Positions 19,123 to 28,257 of a stretch of DNA of 38,205 nucleotides are shown here, piece by piece. Position numbers and translations under genes: made by a program. Each line of letters begins with the position of its first letter. The first letter of the stretch is position 1. The notes under the pieces are model-generated. The model worked only from the letters and a program-made list of their open reading frames with translations. It did no database searches and was not told where the DNA came from. The DNA is from Planctomycetota bacterium (GTDB lineage: Bacteria; Planctomycetota; Phycisphaerae; UBA1845; Fen-1342), in contig JACRLV010000070.1 of the NCBI GenBank assembly GCA_016235145.1, positions 1,096 to 39,300 on the forward strand. The letters run 5' to 3'.

Positions 19123-19200
19123 GCTGAATCGAATCCAACGGGTTGCCCGGCGAGGCCGCAGTGAACGGATCGCCGCGTGAGGAAGTACAGAGGATTGACC

Positions 19201-20007
19201 ATGAAGCGGATGATGGCGGGCCTTTTGGCGGCAACCAGTCTGATTCCGGGCGGATGCCCGGTCGATCAGCGCAATGCATTCCTGACGCTGACCGAGGAGT
19301 TGGGCGCGTCCTCCGCGAGCCGCGACGACTCTTCAGGCGGTTCCGGCAGCGGACAGACGACCAGCGGCACGTTCCGCCGGACGATGACGATCACGCTCGA
19401 GAACACCACCGACGAGGCCGAACTCAACGTGTCGGTCGCCGCCTGGGTGAACACCGGCAGCATTCGCTCGGCGGACCAGCAGGACGCACTGATTTCCAGC
19501 GGCTATGTGCAGCTCACGCACGAAGAGAGGATCGGTACGGCGTACACGCTGCCGCCGGGCACCTTCGTCTACAACGGGTCCGGACCGGCCGGCTCGACGC
19601 GGTTCGTTGTCCCGCGCGCGACCGGGGGGGCAGCTTCCGAAGATCAGATGAGTCTGGTGACGCCGGACACAATCCTGGTTTATCTGATGCCGCCGATCGG
19701 CTGCGAGACGACGGCGTTTGTCTTCACGGTTGAAGGGTTCCCGTTCGATTCCGATCCGCCCAATGTCGACGGCGTCGGGATGGGTATCGCAGCGGATGCC
19801 GGCGCGTACAACGTGCTGGGTACCAAGACGTTGGCACAGATTGACGCGTATCAGTGCAGTCCGTTTCGACCGGGCTTGTTCCTGAAGGTCGGCGGGGGCG
19901 CCCAGGAAAGCAATGAGTTTTCCGAGGGCGAAAATGTCCGGGTTCGTTTCTTCTTGCGTCCACAAGCCCTTGGAACACAAGACTTTGCAGAGGTGATTCT
20001 CGAATAA
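19201..20007 (+). CDS. Putative surface lipoprotein (lipoprotein C)
   Basis: Signal peptide with lipobox-like SLIPGGC; Ser/Gly linker; beta-rich domain. Confidence 0.72.
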   Translation: MKRMMAGLLAATSLIPGGCPVDQRNAFLTLTEELGASSASRDDSSGGSGSGQTTSGTFRRTMTITLENTTDEAELNVSVAAWVNTGSIRSADQQDALISSGYVQLTHEERIGTAYTLPPGTFVYNGSGPAGSTRFVVPRATGGAASEDQMSLVTPDTILVYLMPPIGCETTAFVFTVEGFPFDSDPPNVDGVGMGIAADAGAYNVLGTKTLAQIDAYQCSPFRPGLFLKVGGGAQESNEFSEGENVRVRFFLRPQALGTQDFAEVILE

Positions 20008-20125
20008 TTCGGGACGTGGCGATTGCCGCGTTGGCCCAGTTGGTGCGCCGATAGAATGGTAAGGACGCGAAGCAGTCGTTTGAGCCGCCGTCCGGGTAGG
20101 GAAAGGCATCACGAGGATTGACGTC

Positions 20126-21592
20126 ATGAGACACGCGCTTGTTGTTCTTGTTTCGGCGGCGCTTGCCGGATGGCTCGCTCCTGCGGCATCGGCCCAGGTA
20201 ACGGGAAATCCACCCAACGTCACCATTATTCGCTGGGAGGTCTTCCGATATCCCTACTTCGAGTCGACGGTCGTATATGACCGCGACGCGGCGATCGGGA
20301 CCTTGGCGTCCATTCGGCTGTTCGATCATTTCGAAAACGACATTGTCCAGGCCGACGTCGACGTCAGCGATCCCGACTGGATCCAGGAAATCACCGTCGA
20401 TCCGCAGACCGGCCAGGTCAACAACGGCAATGAGGCGGTCTTTCTTCGAATGAGAGCGTTCGGGTTGGAGCAGTTCGGCCCGCCAAGCCCTCCGCCGTTG
20501 TTGTTCCCCCGTGAAGGCTGGTTCCCTGACGATGAGGGCTTCCGTCCGATTCCCGGCCCGACCACCCCGTATCACTTCTACTACACCTTTGAATTTCTGT
20601 TCCCGGAGTTCATCGGGCGCAACCAGGCGCGCCTCCGCGGCGAGATCGACTTCGACGTGGCGTACCTGATCGAGTTTTGTGCAACGAACGAGAAAACGGA
20701 GGATCAGACGAAATGGGGATGCACCACGATCAACGCTTTCGTGCTTGAGAACCCGGAGTTCCGCCCGCCCAATCCGCAGTCGTTCGCCGACGCCGGCCCG
20801 GATCGAACGGTCGCCGCGGGCACGACGGTTCGGCTCGACGGCAGCCGCACCTTCGACGCGTTCAACATCGGCTTCAACCCGGCTGATCCGAACGTGATCG
20901 AAAAAGACCAGATCGTCTTCTCATGGGAATGGATGACCGGGCCGGTGCGCGTCGATCCGTCTCAAGCCGATTCACACGACCCCGTGGCGACGGTGGTGCT
21001 CAACTCACTCGGTGAATACGTCTTTCGCCTGACGGTCGCGGACGGCTCATCAGACGCGGTGCCGTCGTCTGACGTCGTCGTGATCAACGTCGTCGAATCG
21101 ATTCCGCCGAACAACCCGCCGACCGCGGTGATCGTCGGGCCGGCAAACGCGGTTCCCCTGGGGGCGGTCATCACGCTCGATGGTTCGCAGAGCTCGGACC
21201 CCGACGGCGATCCATTGACATATCGCTGGCGGCAGACGAACGAAATCGGCGAGCCGCTGCTTGGAGCCGACCTGCTGAAAGCGTTCCAGGCGCTCAGCGG
21301 CGTCGACGGAAATAAGTCGACCTGGCAGGCTGTCACCGAAGGCACGTTTTACTTCCGTCTGCTGGTCGACGACGGCGAATTTCTGGTCAACACCACGTTC
21401 ACCGTCCGCGTCGCCAACAACCAGACCAGCGGCCGGACAGAGCTGGCCACCACCAGTTCCGAGGATCCGGCGGTCGATCAGACGGACGCCAGCGGACTGG
21501 GGACCCCGCTGTTCCCCACTTGCGGGGCCGGCTTGGCGCCGCTCGCCCTGACCCCGCTTGCATTGCTGCTGATGCGTCGACGCTACGCATAA
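20126..21592 (+). CDS. Secreted PKD-domain protein with C-terminal Cys-TM-Arg tail
   Basis: Signal peptide; PKD-like NNPPTAVIVGPANAVPLGAVITLDGSQSSDPDGDPLTYRWRQT; C-term PTCGAGLAPLALTPLALLLMRRRYA. Confidence 0.82.
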   Translation: MRHALVVLVSAALAGWLAPAASAQVTGNPPNVTIIRWEVFRYPYFESTVVYDRDAAIGTLASIRLFDHFENDIVQADVDVSDPDWIQEITVDPQTGQVNNGNEAVFLRMRAFGLEQFGPPSPPPLLFPREGWFPDDEGFRPIPGPTTPYHFYYTFEFLFPEFIGRNQARLRGEIDFDVAYLIEFCATNEKTEDQTKWGCTTINAFVLENPEFRPPNPQSFADAGPDRTVAAGTTVRLDGSRTFDAFNIGFNPADPNVIEKDQIVFSWEWMTGPVRVDPSQADSHDPVATVVLNSLGEYVFRLTVADGSSDAVPSSDVVVINVVESIPPNNPPTAVIVGPANAVPLGAVITLDGSQSSDPDGDPLTYRWRQTNEIGEPLLGADLLKAFQALSGVDGNKSTWQAVTEGTFYFRLLVDDGEFLVNTTFTVRVANNQTSGRTELATTSSEDPAVDQTDASGLGTPLFPTCGAGLAPLALTPLALLLMRRRYA

Positions 21593-21615
21593 ACGGTCGC
21601 TGAACTTGCGAAAAT

Positions 21616-21665
21616 CCGGGGCGCGCGGTCGGGCTGAATCCCGGCGGCGCGCCCCGGTGTTTTTT
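21616..21665 (+). terminator. Rho-independent terminator
   Basis: 11-bp perfect stem CCGGGGCGCGC (21616-21626)/GCGCGCCCCGG (21647-21657) with inner CGGG/CCCG pairing, followed by TGTTTTTT; 24 nt after the stop of the PKD gene. Confidence 0.88.
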
Positions 21666-21727
21666 GCCGCCGGTGTATTATTGCCGGCGCACAATCCCGA
21701 CCTCGAACTCGAACTCGGGCGCAGACC

Positions 21728-23584
21728 ATGTCAATCGTCAGTGCAAGCAAGACGCCGCAATCCGACGCGGCCGCCTCCTGGCGGACGCGCGATTCGATCG
21801 CCGTCGCCCTGCTGGCCGCGGCTTCGCTCGTGATCGGCTGGACGCTCTTCGCACACTTCGTGCGCCCGCACGCGGATTTCTTCGAATTTCGCGAAAGCGG
21901 CCGGGCGCTGCTCGCCGGACACCTCCCGCCCACCATGAAACGCGCGCCGGTCTATCCGCTGGTGGTCGCGATCGGCGGGCGCTTCTGCGACATGGCGGGC
22001 GTCCGGCGGCTGCCGGCGGATCAATACGCCGCCGCTGCCCTGATCGCCTTTCTCTGGACGCCGCTTTGCGTGGTGCTTGTGTACGTGCTGGCGCGGCGCT
22101 GGTCGCGCGGCTGGGCGCCGATCGCGGCTCTGGGAGCGCTCCTGCTGCCGCAGGCCTGGCTGGCCGCGGCCCACACGCTCGTCGAACCAATGCTGGTCGC
22201 ACTCACCCTGGCGTCGCTTGCGGCCGTGCAGAGGCGGCGTTTCAAGCTCGCATATTTCGCCGCCATGCTTGCGTCGATGACGCGGTACGACGCCGCCGGA
22301 CTTCTGGCGGCGGTCGCCTGCGCGGAGTGGCTCTGCGGATCGCCGCTCCGCCGCGTGGCGGCACGATTCTGTTTGGCCTGCGTCCCATTGGCGCTGTGGC
22401 TGGGGCTGTCGGCCTGGACCTGGCAGGATCGCGCGCGCGACCATTACCTGGCGCAGATGGCAGAGCATGCCGCCGAGGACCGCCTGCGGTTCGACTGGAA
22501 ATGGACCGTTCGCGCCGCGCTCGGCGTGGCGAGCGGCTATGACGCAATTCAGACTCCCACATGGATGTCCGCCGCGCCGTTTCGGGTGACAGAGATACTG
22601 CGGGCGGCGTTCGTCCTGATACTTGGGGGATCGTTGATCGTCGGTCTGCGGCGACGCGATCCAACGATGATCGCGGCGCTGATCGGCCTGCTCGGGTATC
22701 TCGCCGTACACGCGATCTTCCCGTTCCGGTTTGAGCGGTTCTTGCTAATACCGGCGGTGGCGTTGTGGCCGCTGAGCGCGGTTGGCGCGGCTGCCGTTGC
22801 GGCTGCTGTATGCAAATTCCAACCCGTCTCGCAGGCGCTGGTCCTGGCGATCGCCATGGGGTGCGGGCTGGTTGGATTGAAAGGAGAACTCGGTGTGCTA
22901 CGCACCGCCTGGAGCGAGCTGGACGGCGGTGAAATTGTGCGCTGGTGTGCGGCGACGACCGTTACCGCCGCAATCAGCGTGCTGGCGACGACGTCGATGC
23001 GCGGCCGGACATGGCGAAGCCTGATCGCCGTCGCGGCTGCCGCAACGACCGCGGGAGCCGTCGCGCTGGCTGACCTTCGCACCGTTCGTCCGCTGTTGGG
23101 CGCGTATCAGCCGGACAACGGGCTCGTCGCTGCGGCGAGCTGGGTCCGCGACGAGCTGCCCGCGGATGCCCAGGTTTTGAGCGGTGTTGGAGGCCTCCTG
23201 TCGCTTTACAGCGGCGACGACAGGCCGCGTTTCCCGGCGTTTGAAGACCTGCGCGGCGAAACGTGGGACGAGATACGGGCGGAATGCGCCGACCGCGGAA
23301 TCGAGTACATCCTCTGGTACGATGAGATCTTCGCGGAACAGGGCGACTACTACGTTGCGAAATGGCGGTTGCCGCGATTCGGGACGCTCTGCCAGCCGAA
23401 TCCGCCCGGCGTGCGCGTCGTGAAACGCTTCTCGATGCCTCCCGCGACGACGGTGTTTGTGCTCACGCCTGCGCCGCCGCCAGCTCCTGCTTCGGCCTCG
23501 TCTTCCAGCGGCGATGCGGCCAGAGATATTGGTCCGGATGCCGGCGGATCGCCGCCTCCATCATCGCCGCGTAGGTATCCGTGA
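21728..23584 (+). CDS. GT-C-type membrane glycosyltransferase (GT39/PMT-like)
   Basis: Multi-TM protein; GHLPPTMKRAPVYPLVVA loop, RYDAAGLLAAVA, soluble C-terminal region. Confidence 0.75.
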   Translation: MSIVSASKTPQSDAAASWRTRDSIAVALLAAASLVIGWTLFAHFVRPHADFFEFRESGRALLAGHLPPTMKRAPVYPLVVAIGGRFCDMAGVRRLPADQYAAAALIAFLWTPLCVVLVYVLARRWSRGWAPIAALGALLLPQAWLAAAHTLVEPMLVALTLASLAAVQRRRFKLAYFAAMLASMTRYDAAGLLAAVACAEWLCGSPLRRVAARFCLACVPLALWLGLSAWTWQDRARDHYLAQMAEHAAEDRLRFDWKWTVRAALGVASGYDAIQTPTWMSAAPFRVTEILRAAFVLILGGSLIVGLRRRDPTMIAALIGLLGYLAVHAIFPFRFERFLLIPAVALWPLSAVGAAAVAAAVCKFQPVSQALVLAIAMGCGLVGLKGELGVLRTAWSELDGGEIVRWCAATTVTAAISVLATTSMRGRTWRSLIAVAAAATTAGAVALADLRTVRPLLGAYQPDNGLVAAASWVRDELPADAQVLSGVGGLLSLYSGDDRPRFPAFEDLRGETWDEIRAECADRGIEYILWYDEIFAEQGDYYVAKWRLPRFGTLCQPNPPGVRVVKRFSMPPATTVFVLTPAPPPAPASASSSSGDAARDIGPDAGGSPPPSSPRRYP

Positions 23585-24497
23585 TCCATTGGAGCGGCTG
23601 CGGCTGCTGATCCCATTCGTGCGGGTGGATGATCCGCTCGACTTCGAGCCGATAGCGAAACGCGCTGCGCACGCGCACCATCTGGCCGATGATGATCGGC
23701 TTGCGGGTGCTCATCGCGAGCAGGCCGATCGATTTGTACCACGACGCCTTGCGATTGAAGAACATGGAAAAGACGCCTTTGCGGCCGGCGTCCTGGTCGG
23801 CAATGAAGCAGAGCGTGCCGCCCTCGGCGAGAAGCTGCGGAGCCTCGTCCGTCGCGCCTTTCTTGTGAATCAGCCGCAGGCCGCTGGCCGTGCGCGACGA
23901 CTCGATGAAATCCGTGAGCAGCGGGTTGTCCAGCGGTCGCATCACCGCCGTGAGCGGCAGCCCGAGCTGCGCCAGCGTAAATCCCAATAGCTCGAAGTTG
24001 CCGAAATGCGGCGTGATCATGATGGCGCCGTCGCCGAGCAGTAGCACACGCAGGGCGGGCGCGATCTCCGTGATTTCGACGTAGCGCGGCCAGGAGTAGC
24101 TGTTGACCAGCCGCGGCGTGAGTGCGGCCTCGACCAGATAAAGCTGCGCGAAATGCGCCAGGCAGTCGCGCGCGATGCGCTGAAGCTGCTCCTCGCTGTG
24201 CGTCGCGCCGAGCGCCGGACGGAGATTGGCCATGGCGCGATCGCGATCACGCTGCCGCGCCAGGAATCGAAGGAAGCCGGGCAGCCGCTCTTCCGGAATC
24301 CACGTCAGGGCCCACCAGATACGGCCGAAAAGCCGGGCCGTGGCGAGGTTCATCTCGATCGGGAAACCACTGATGACCAGAACCCACAGCCGCACCGCCG
24401 CGTAGAGCGCGAATTGGCCGACGGCCGTCGCGGCGTCGGGCGCGGCCTGCCACGCCGCGCGCCACCGCTGCCACGCCGATGGGCGCGGCGGCGTCAT
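23463..24497 (-). CDS. Lysophospholipid/lipid A acyltransferase, LpxL/HtrB-like
   Basis: MITPHFGNFELLGFTLA (HxxxxE-type region), LCFIADQDAGRKGVFSMFFNRKAS, AAIRRHPDQYLWPHRRWKTRP terminal motif. Confidence 0.9.
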   Translation of the reverse strand: MTPPRPSAWQRWRAAWQAAPDAATAVGQFALYAAVRLWVLVISGFPIEMNLATARLFGRIWWALTWIPEERLPGFLRFLARQRDRDRAMANLRPALGATHSEEQLQRIARDCLAHFAQLYLVEAALTPRLVNSYSWPRYVEITEIAPALRVLLLGDGAIMITPHFGNFELLGFTLAQLGLPLTAVMRPLDNPLLTDFIESSRTASGLRLIHKKGATDEAPQLLAEGGTLCFIADQDAGRKGVFSMFFNRKASWYKSIGLLAMSTRKPIIIGQMVRVRSAFRYRLEVERIIHPHEWDQQPQPLQWITDTYAAMMEAAIRRHPDQYLWPHRRWKTRPKQELAAAQA

Positions 24498-26506
24498 TCG
24501 CGCGTTTCCGAAGCTTGGCGCGACGCGGGGCCGCCGGCCGCGGACGGCGTTTGGGACACGATCAAGTTCAGAAACTTCTCCGGCAAAGCCAGCTTCGGCT
24601 CGGGCCAGGGCGGCGGCTGGTTGCCGAAGAGGATGTAGCGATGATCCGGACGGCCCACGCGTCCGGTCAGCCAGATCCAGGTTCGCGGGCGGACCACGCC
24701 CTCCGCGCGCATGCGATCGATGGCCTCCTGCGAGTGAAAGCGGATGTACAGCTCCGGCTCGATCACGAACAGGGCCAGTTCGGGGCTCTTGAGCTTGTTG
24801 ATCATTTCGAGGGCGACGAGCCGCTCCTCCGTTTCGACGGAGCGGCGGCCGTCCTGCATTTTGAGCAGCTTGAGCTGGTCGATGATGCGCGGGAAACGCA
24901 CGTTGCTGTACCAGACCACGCGCGAATCCTGCTGCGCGACCTGAAACAGGCAGGCCTGCTGTTGGGGAGTCAGTTTGTCGCGCAGTTGATTGGCGAAATC
25001 AATGTAGGTCCGCTCGCTGGAGAATATCGGCGTCAGGTTCGGCCAGACCCACAGCCAGGTCGCGAACATCGTCGCGACAAGCGCCGCGAATGCCCCGTTG
25101 TGGCGCTGCCTGCCGAACAGCCACGCCGCGGCCAGCACGCCGGCACAGAAGATCGCGGCCGCGACCGCATAGGGCGGCCAGATGCTGCTCCACGGAAACT
25201 CCGCGAAATCTCCCGACAGCCGCGTCAAACGATGCACGAAATAGCCGCCGACGATCCACCCCGCCGGCGTTAGAATCCCGACCGCGGTCAGGCCCAGCCG
25301 GACGAACATCGGCGATCGCTGCGCCTGCGGGTCGAAAAACGCCGCGAGTTCGATTCCCAGAAGCATCAGCATCGGCGGAAGCATGGGCAGGAAGTAGCGC
25401 GTCTCCTTGCCGGGGTTGTACGTGAAAAACGCGAACAGCGAGAGCAACCAGATCAGCAGAAACCACCGGCCGCGCGAATGCACGCCGGGCTGCGATCGGC
25501 ATGCGCGAACGATCGCGCCGGGAATCGAGAGGCAATACGGCAGGGTGAACGCGAACGCCACGCCGATGTAGAGCCCGTAGAGCAGCAGGTTGGTCCGCTG
25601 GCCCCTAATGTTGGGCAGGTCGCCTGTGAAGCGGTCGAGGAATTCGACCCGCCATTTGTTGAGCGTCGTCAGAAAGCCCGCGTCTTCCCCGCCCGGCGAC
25701 GCGCCCTGAAGCACGGCGAGTGCGATCACCCAAGGCAGCCACGGCAGCAGGAACAGCACCGCCCCGACCAGGTGCCACACACTGCGAAGCACATCCCATC
25801 GCCGGAAGATCAGCACGTGCAGCGCCGCGGGCAATCCCACGCAAACCAACGGCATCGGCATCTTGTAGAGCATCGCCAGACCGGCGGCGAAGTACGCGAG
25901 CATCCAGTACAGCGTTCGCTCGCGCCCCGGCCGCGCCTGTTCGCAGGCGATCGAGAAGCTCGCCAGCGCAACGGTCATGAACATCGTCACGCCCAACATC
26001 GTCACGCCCAGGTCGCTCGCGCCGCGGTGCGACCAGTACAACAGACCCGCCGACGAAGCCGCCGCAAACCCGGCAAAAACCGCCGCCCGCTGCCCAGCGA
26101 TGCGCAGCGCCAGCCAGAAAATCGTCAGGACGAGCAGGACGTTGGAAATGCCGCTGGGGATTCTCGCGGCGGGTATGTCGACCGCCGTGCCCCGCAGCCA
26201 CGCCGCAACCACCACGGCCCAGTAGGGTCCGGGCGATTTCTGCATCCGGACTTCGCCGCTGAAGTGCGGGATGATGTAGCCGGTCCAGTCCGTGCTTTCG
26301 CTCATCTCGCGGGCGGTCTGCGCGACCCAGGCTTCGGTCGGCTCAAAATCGGCCCCGCCTTTGAGGTGAAAAAAGGACAGGACTACCGTCCAGCCGAGCA
26401 GCGCCGCCAACCAGGCCCACGTCTGCGGCGAGAGTTTCTCGCGCGGCAGGGCGGCCGGGGCTTCTTGCGGATTGCTCGGTGCAAGCGGAATCGGTGCGTC
26501 GGACAA
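24494..26506 (-). CDS. ArnT/PMT-like membrane glycosyltransferase
   Basis: FEPTEAWVAQTAREMSESTDWTGYIIPHFSGEVRMQKSPGPYW and many TM helices; TTG start; ATGA overlap with the acyltransferase. Confidence 0.85.
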   Translation of the reverse strand: MSDAPIPLAPSNPQEAPAALPREKLSPQTWAWLAALLGWTVVLSFFHLKGGADFEPTEAWVAQTAREMSESTDWTGYIIPHFSGEVRMQKSPGPYWAVVVAAWLRGTAVDIPAARIPSGISNVLLVLTIFWLALRIAGQRAAVFAGFAAASSAGLLYWSHRGASDLGVTMLGVTMFMTVALASFSIACEQARPGRERTLYWMLAYFAAGLAMLYKMPMPLVCVGLPAALHVLIFRRWDVLRSVWHLVGAVLFLLPWLPWVIALAVLQGASPGGEDAGFLTTLNKWRVEFLDRFTGDLPNIRGQRTNLLLYGLYIGVAFAFTLPYCLSIPGAIVRACRSQPGVHSRGRWFLLIWLLSLFAFFTYNPGKETRYFLPMLPPMLMLLGIELAAFFDPQAQRSPMFVRLGLTAVGILTPAGWIVGGYFVHRLTRLSGDFAEFPWSSIWPPYAVAAAIFCAGVLAAAWLFGRQRHNGAFAALVATMFATWLWVWPNLTPIFSSERTYIDFANQLRDKLTPQQQACLFQVAQQDSRVVWYSNVRFPRIIDQLKLLKMQDGRRSVETEERLVALEMINKLKSPELALFVIEPELYIRFHSQEAIDRMRAEGVVRPRTWIWLTGRVGRPDHRYILFGNQPPPWPEPKLALPEKFLNLIVSQTPSAAGGPASRQASETRE

Positions 26507-26521
26507 CTCGGGCCTCCGTGG

Positions 26522-26872
26522 CTATTTCGCGGACGGCGGCAGGAGCGGCTCCTCCAGCGCCTGGTTGATTTGCGTCATCAGGTAGGTGTAGTCCGCCTGG
26601 GCCCGCATCAGGGCCTTCAGCGCCTCGTTGCTGGCCATCCCGGATTCCAGCTCACCCAGCTTGTGCTTGTCGGTGACCTCGATCGGCTTCCGCTCCGCCT
26701 CAAGTTGAGCCAGCCGGTCGACGTGTGCCTGGTAGTCCTTCATGAGCCGCTGCGCGTCGCCGTCCTTCATCACGGCGTCGCGGGCCGCCAAGTATGCCTT
26801 GACACCGGGCTGGGCGGCGATGGCCTGTCCCAGCGCGCGCGCCTGAGCGATCAGTTGCTGTTCGTCCGCCAT
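26522..26872 (-). CDS. YlbF/YmcA family protein
   Basis: Small helical protein: MADEQQLIAQARALGQAIAAQPGVKAYLAARDAVMKDGDAQRLMKDYQ... Confidence 0.72.
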   Translation of the reverse strand: MADEQQLIAQARALGQAIAAQPGVKAYLAARDAVMKDGDAQRLMKDYQAHVDRLAQLEAERKPIEVTDKHKLGELESGMASNEALKALMRAQADYTYLMTQINQALEEPLLPPSAK

Positions 26873-26983
26873 GGTTCACCATCCGATCCGGCACGGGCAG
26901 CTTGGCCGGAAACGCGGGATTGTACTGTCGAAGTCGCGACGGGGCACGGTATCATGCCCGCAAGTCCGCCCGAGGAGAAACAC

Positions 26984-28039
26984 GTGCCGCTTACCCGTCG
27001 TGATTTCGTGCGTTCATCCGCAGTTCTCGCCGCAGCCGGACTGGGAGAAGGAGTCGCGGCCATGCCGCTCGAAGCCGAACCGGTCCGGTTAGCCGGAGGT
27101 CCGATCCTGATCGGCAGCGCCAACGCCGTGCGAACCTGCACAAAAGCCGCGGAGTTGATTGCGGCCGGTTCGCATCCGCTCGACGCCGTCGTCACGGGCA
27201 TCAACATCGTCGAGGACGATCCGTCGGACCACTCCGTCGGCTATGGCGGCCTGCCGAACGAGGACGGCGTGGTGCAACTCGATTCGTGCGTCATGGACGG
27301 CCCGACGCACCGGGCCGGCGCGGTCGCCGCGCTGGAGCGGGTGAAGAATCCGTCGAGCGTGGCGCTGCTGGTCGCACGGCGGACGGACCATGCGCTGCTG
27401 GTCGGCGAAGGCGCCCTGCGATTCGCCCGGGCGCACGGCTTTCAAGAGCAGGAGCTGCTGACCGACGAAGCCCGCAAGATCTGGCTCGACTGGAAAGAGA
27501 CGCACTCCGACAAGGATGACTGGCTGCACCCCGAAGCCGACAAGGAATCCAGCCGCTGGCGGCGCGAGGAGGGCAAAAACTGGACGACCGGCACGATCAC
27601 GTGCATGGCTCTGACCGAGGGCGGGCACATGGCGGGCTGCACCTCGACGTCCGGGCTTTCGTACAAGCTGTCCGGCCGCGTCGGCGATTCGCCGATCATC
27701 GGGGCGGGGCTGTACGTGGACAACGAGTTCGGCGCGTGCGGCTCGACCGGCCGCGGCGAAGCCAATATCCAGAATTGTTCGTCGTTCCTGGTTGTCGAGC
27801 TGATGAGCCGCGGAATGAGCCCGAAAGAGGCGTGCTTGGAGGTGCTCAAACGCGTCGCCAAACACACCGAAAAGCGGCTGCGAAACAAGAAGGGCGAGCC
27901 GGACTACGGGCTGACGTTCTACGCGCTGCGAAAAGACGGCCAGTTCGGCGGCGCGGCGATGCGCGGCGAGACGAAGATGGCGGTGTACGACGGCAAAGAG
28001 TGCACGACCGTCGGGCTTGAGGGTTTGTACAAGGACTGA
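26984..28039 (+). CDS. Tat-exported N4-(beta-N-acetylglucosaminyl)-L-asparaginase / isoaspartyl peptidase family Ntn hydrolase
   Basis: Twin-Arg motif TRRDFVRSS; SVGYGGLPNEDGVVQLDSCVMDG; catalytic Thr context WTTGTITCMALTEGGHMAGCTSTSGLSYKLSGRVGDSPIIGAGLYVDNEFGACGSTG. GTG 26984 preceded by cgaggagaaa; ATG 26954 is an alternative start. Confidence 0.92.
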   Translation: MPLTRRDFVRSSAVLAAAGLGEGVAAMPLEAEPVRLAGGPILIGSANAVRTCTKAAELIAAGSHPLDAVVTGINIVEDDPSDHSVGYGGLPNEDGVVQLDSCVMDGPTHRAGAVAALERVKNPSSVALLVARRTDHALLVGEGALRFARAHGFQEQELLTDEARKIWLDWKETHSDKDDWLHPEADKESSRWRREEGKNWTTGTITCMALTEGGHMAGCTSTSGLSYKLSGRVGDSPIIGAGLYVDNEFGACGSTGRGEANIQNCSSFLVVELMSRGMSPKEACLEVLKRVAKHTEKRLRNKKGEPDYGLTFYALRKDGQFGGAAMRGETKMAVYDGKECTTVGLEGLYKD

Positions 28040-28257
28040 ACTCGACTTTTGCCAGTTTTTTGAAGCAGAAGTATGGTGCGTTCGGGCCGCGGCAGTTGAT
28101 TTCGAATTCCAAGGCACTCTTGTGGCGGCCCGAATCCACCCGACCTCCGCGGCAGGCGTTGCGGGAACACAGCGGAAACGCGCTTTCCAGTCCTCCTAAG
28201 CCACGGACGAGACGCCTGTGCCACAAAGATCTCACAAGCTCGCACGCCGAATCGCCG

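Noticed and set aside
25478-26953. N-terminal two thirds of the 853-aa ORF 25478-28039 (+)
   Set aside because: This part is antisense to the ArnT-like and YlbF genes; only the segment from 26984 (or 26954) encodes the asparaginase-family protein.
28040-28257. Possible small gene between the asparaginase and the VWA lipoprotein
   Set aside because: ORFs 28017-28199 and 28060-28617 have no motif and the latter is antisense to the VWA gene; left as intergenic.
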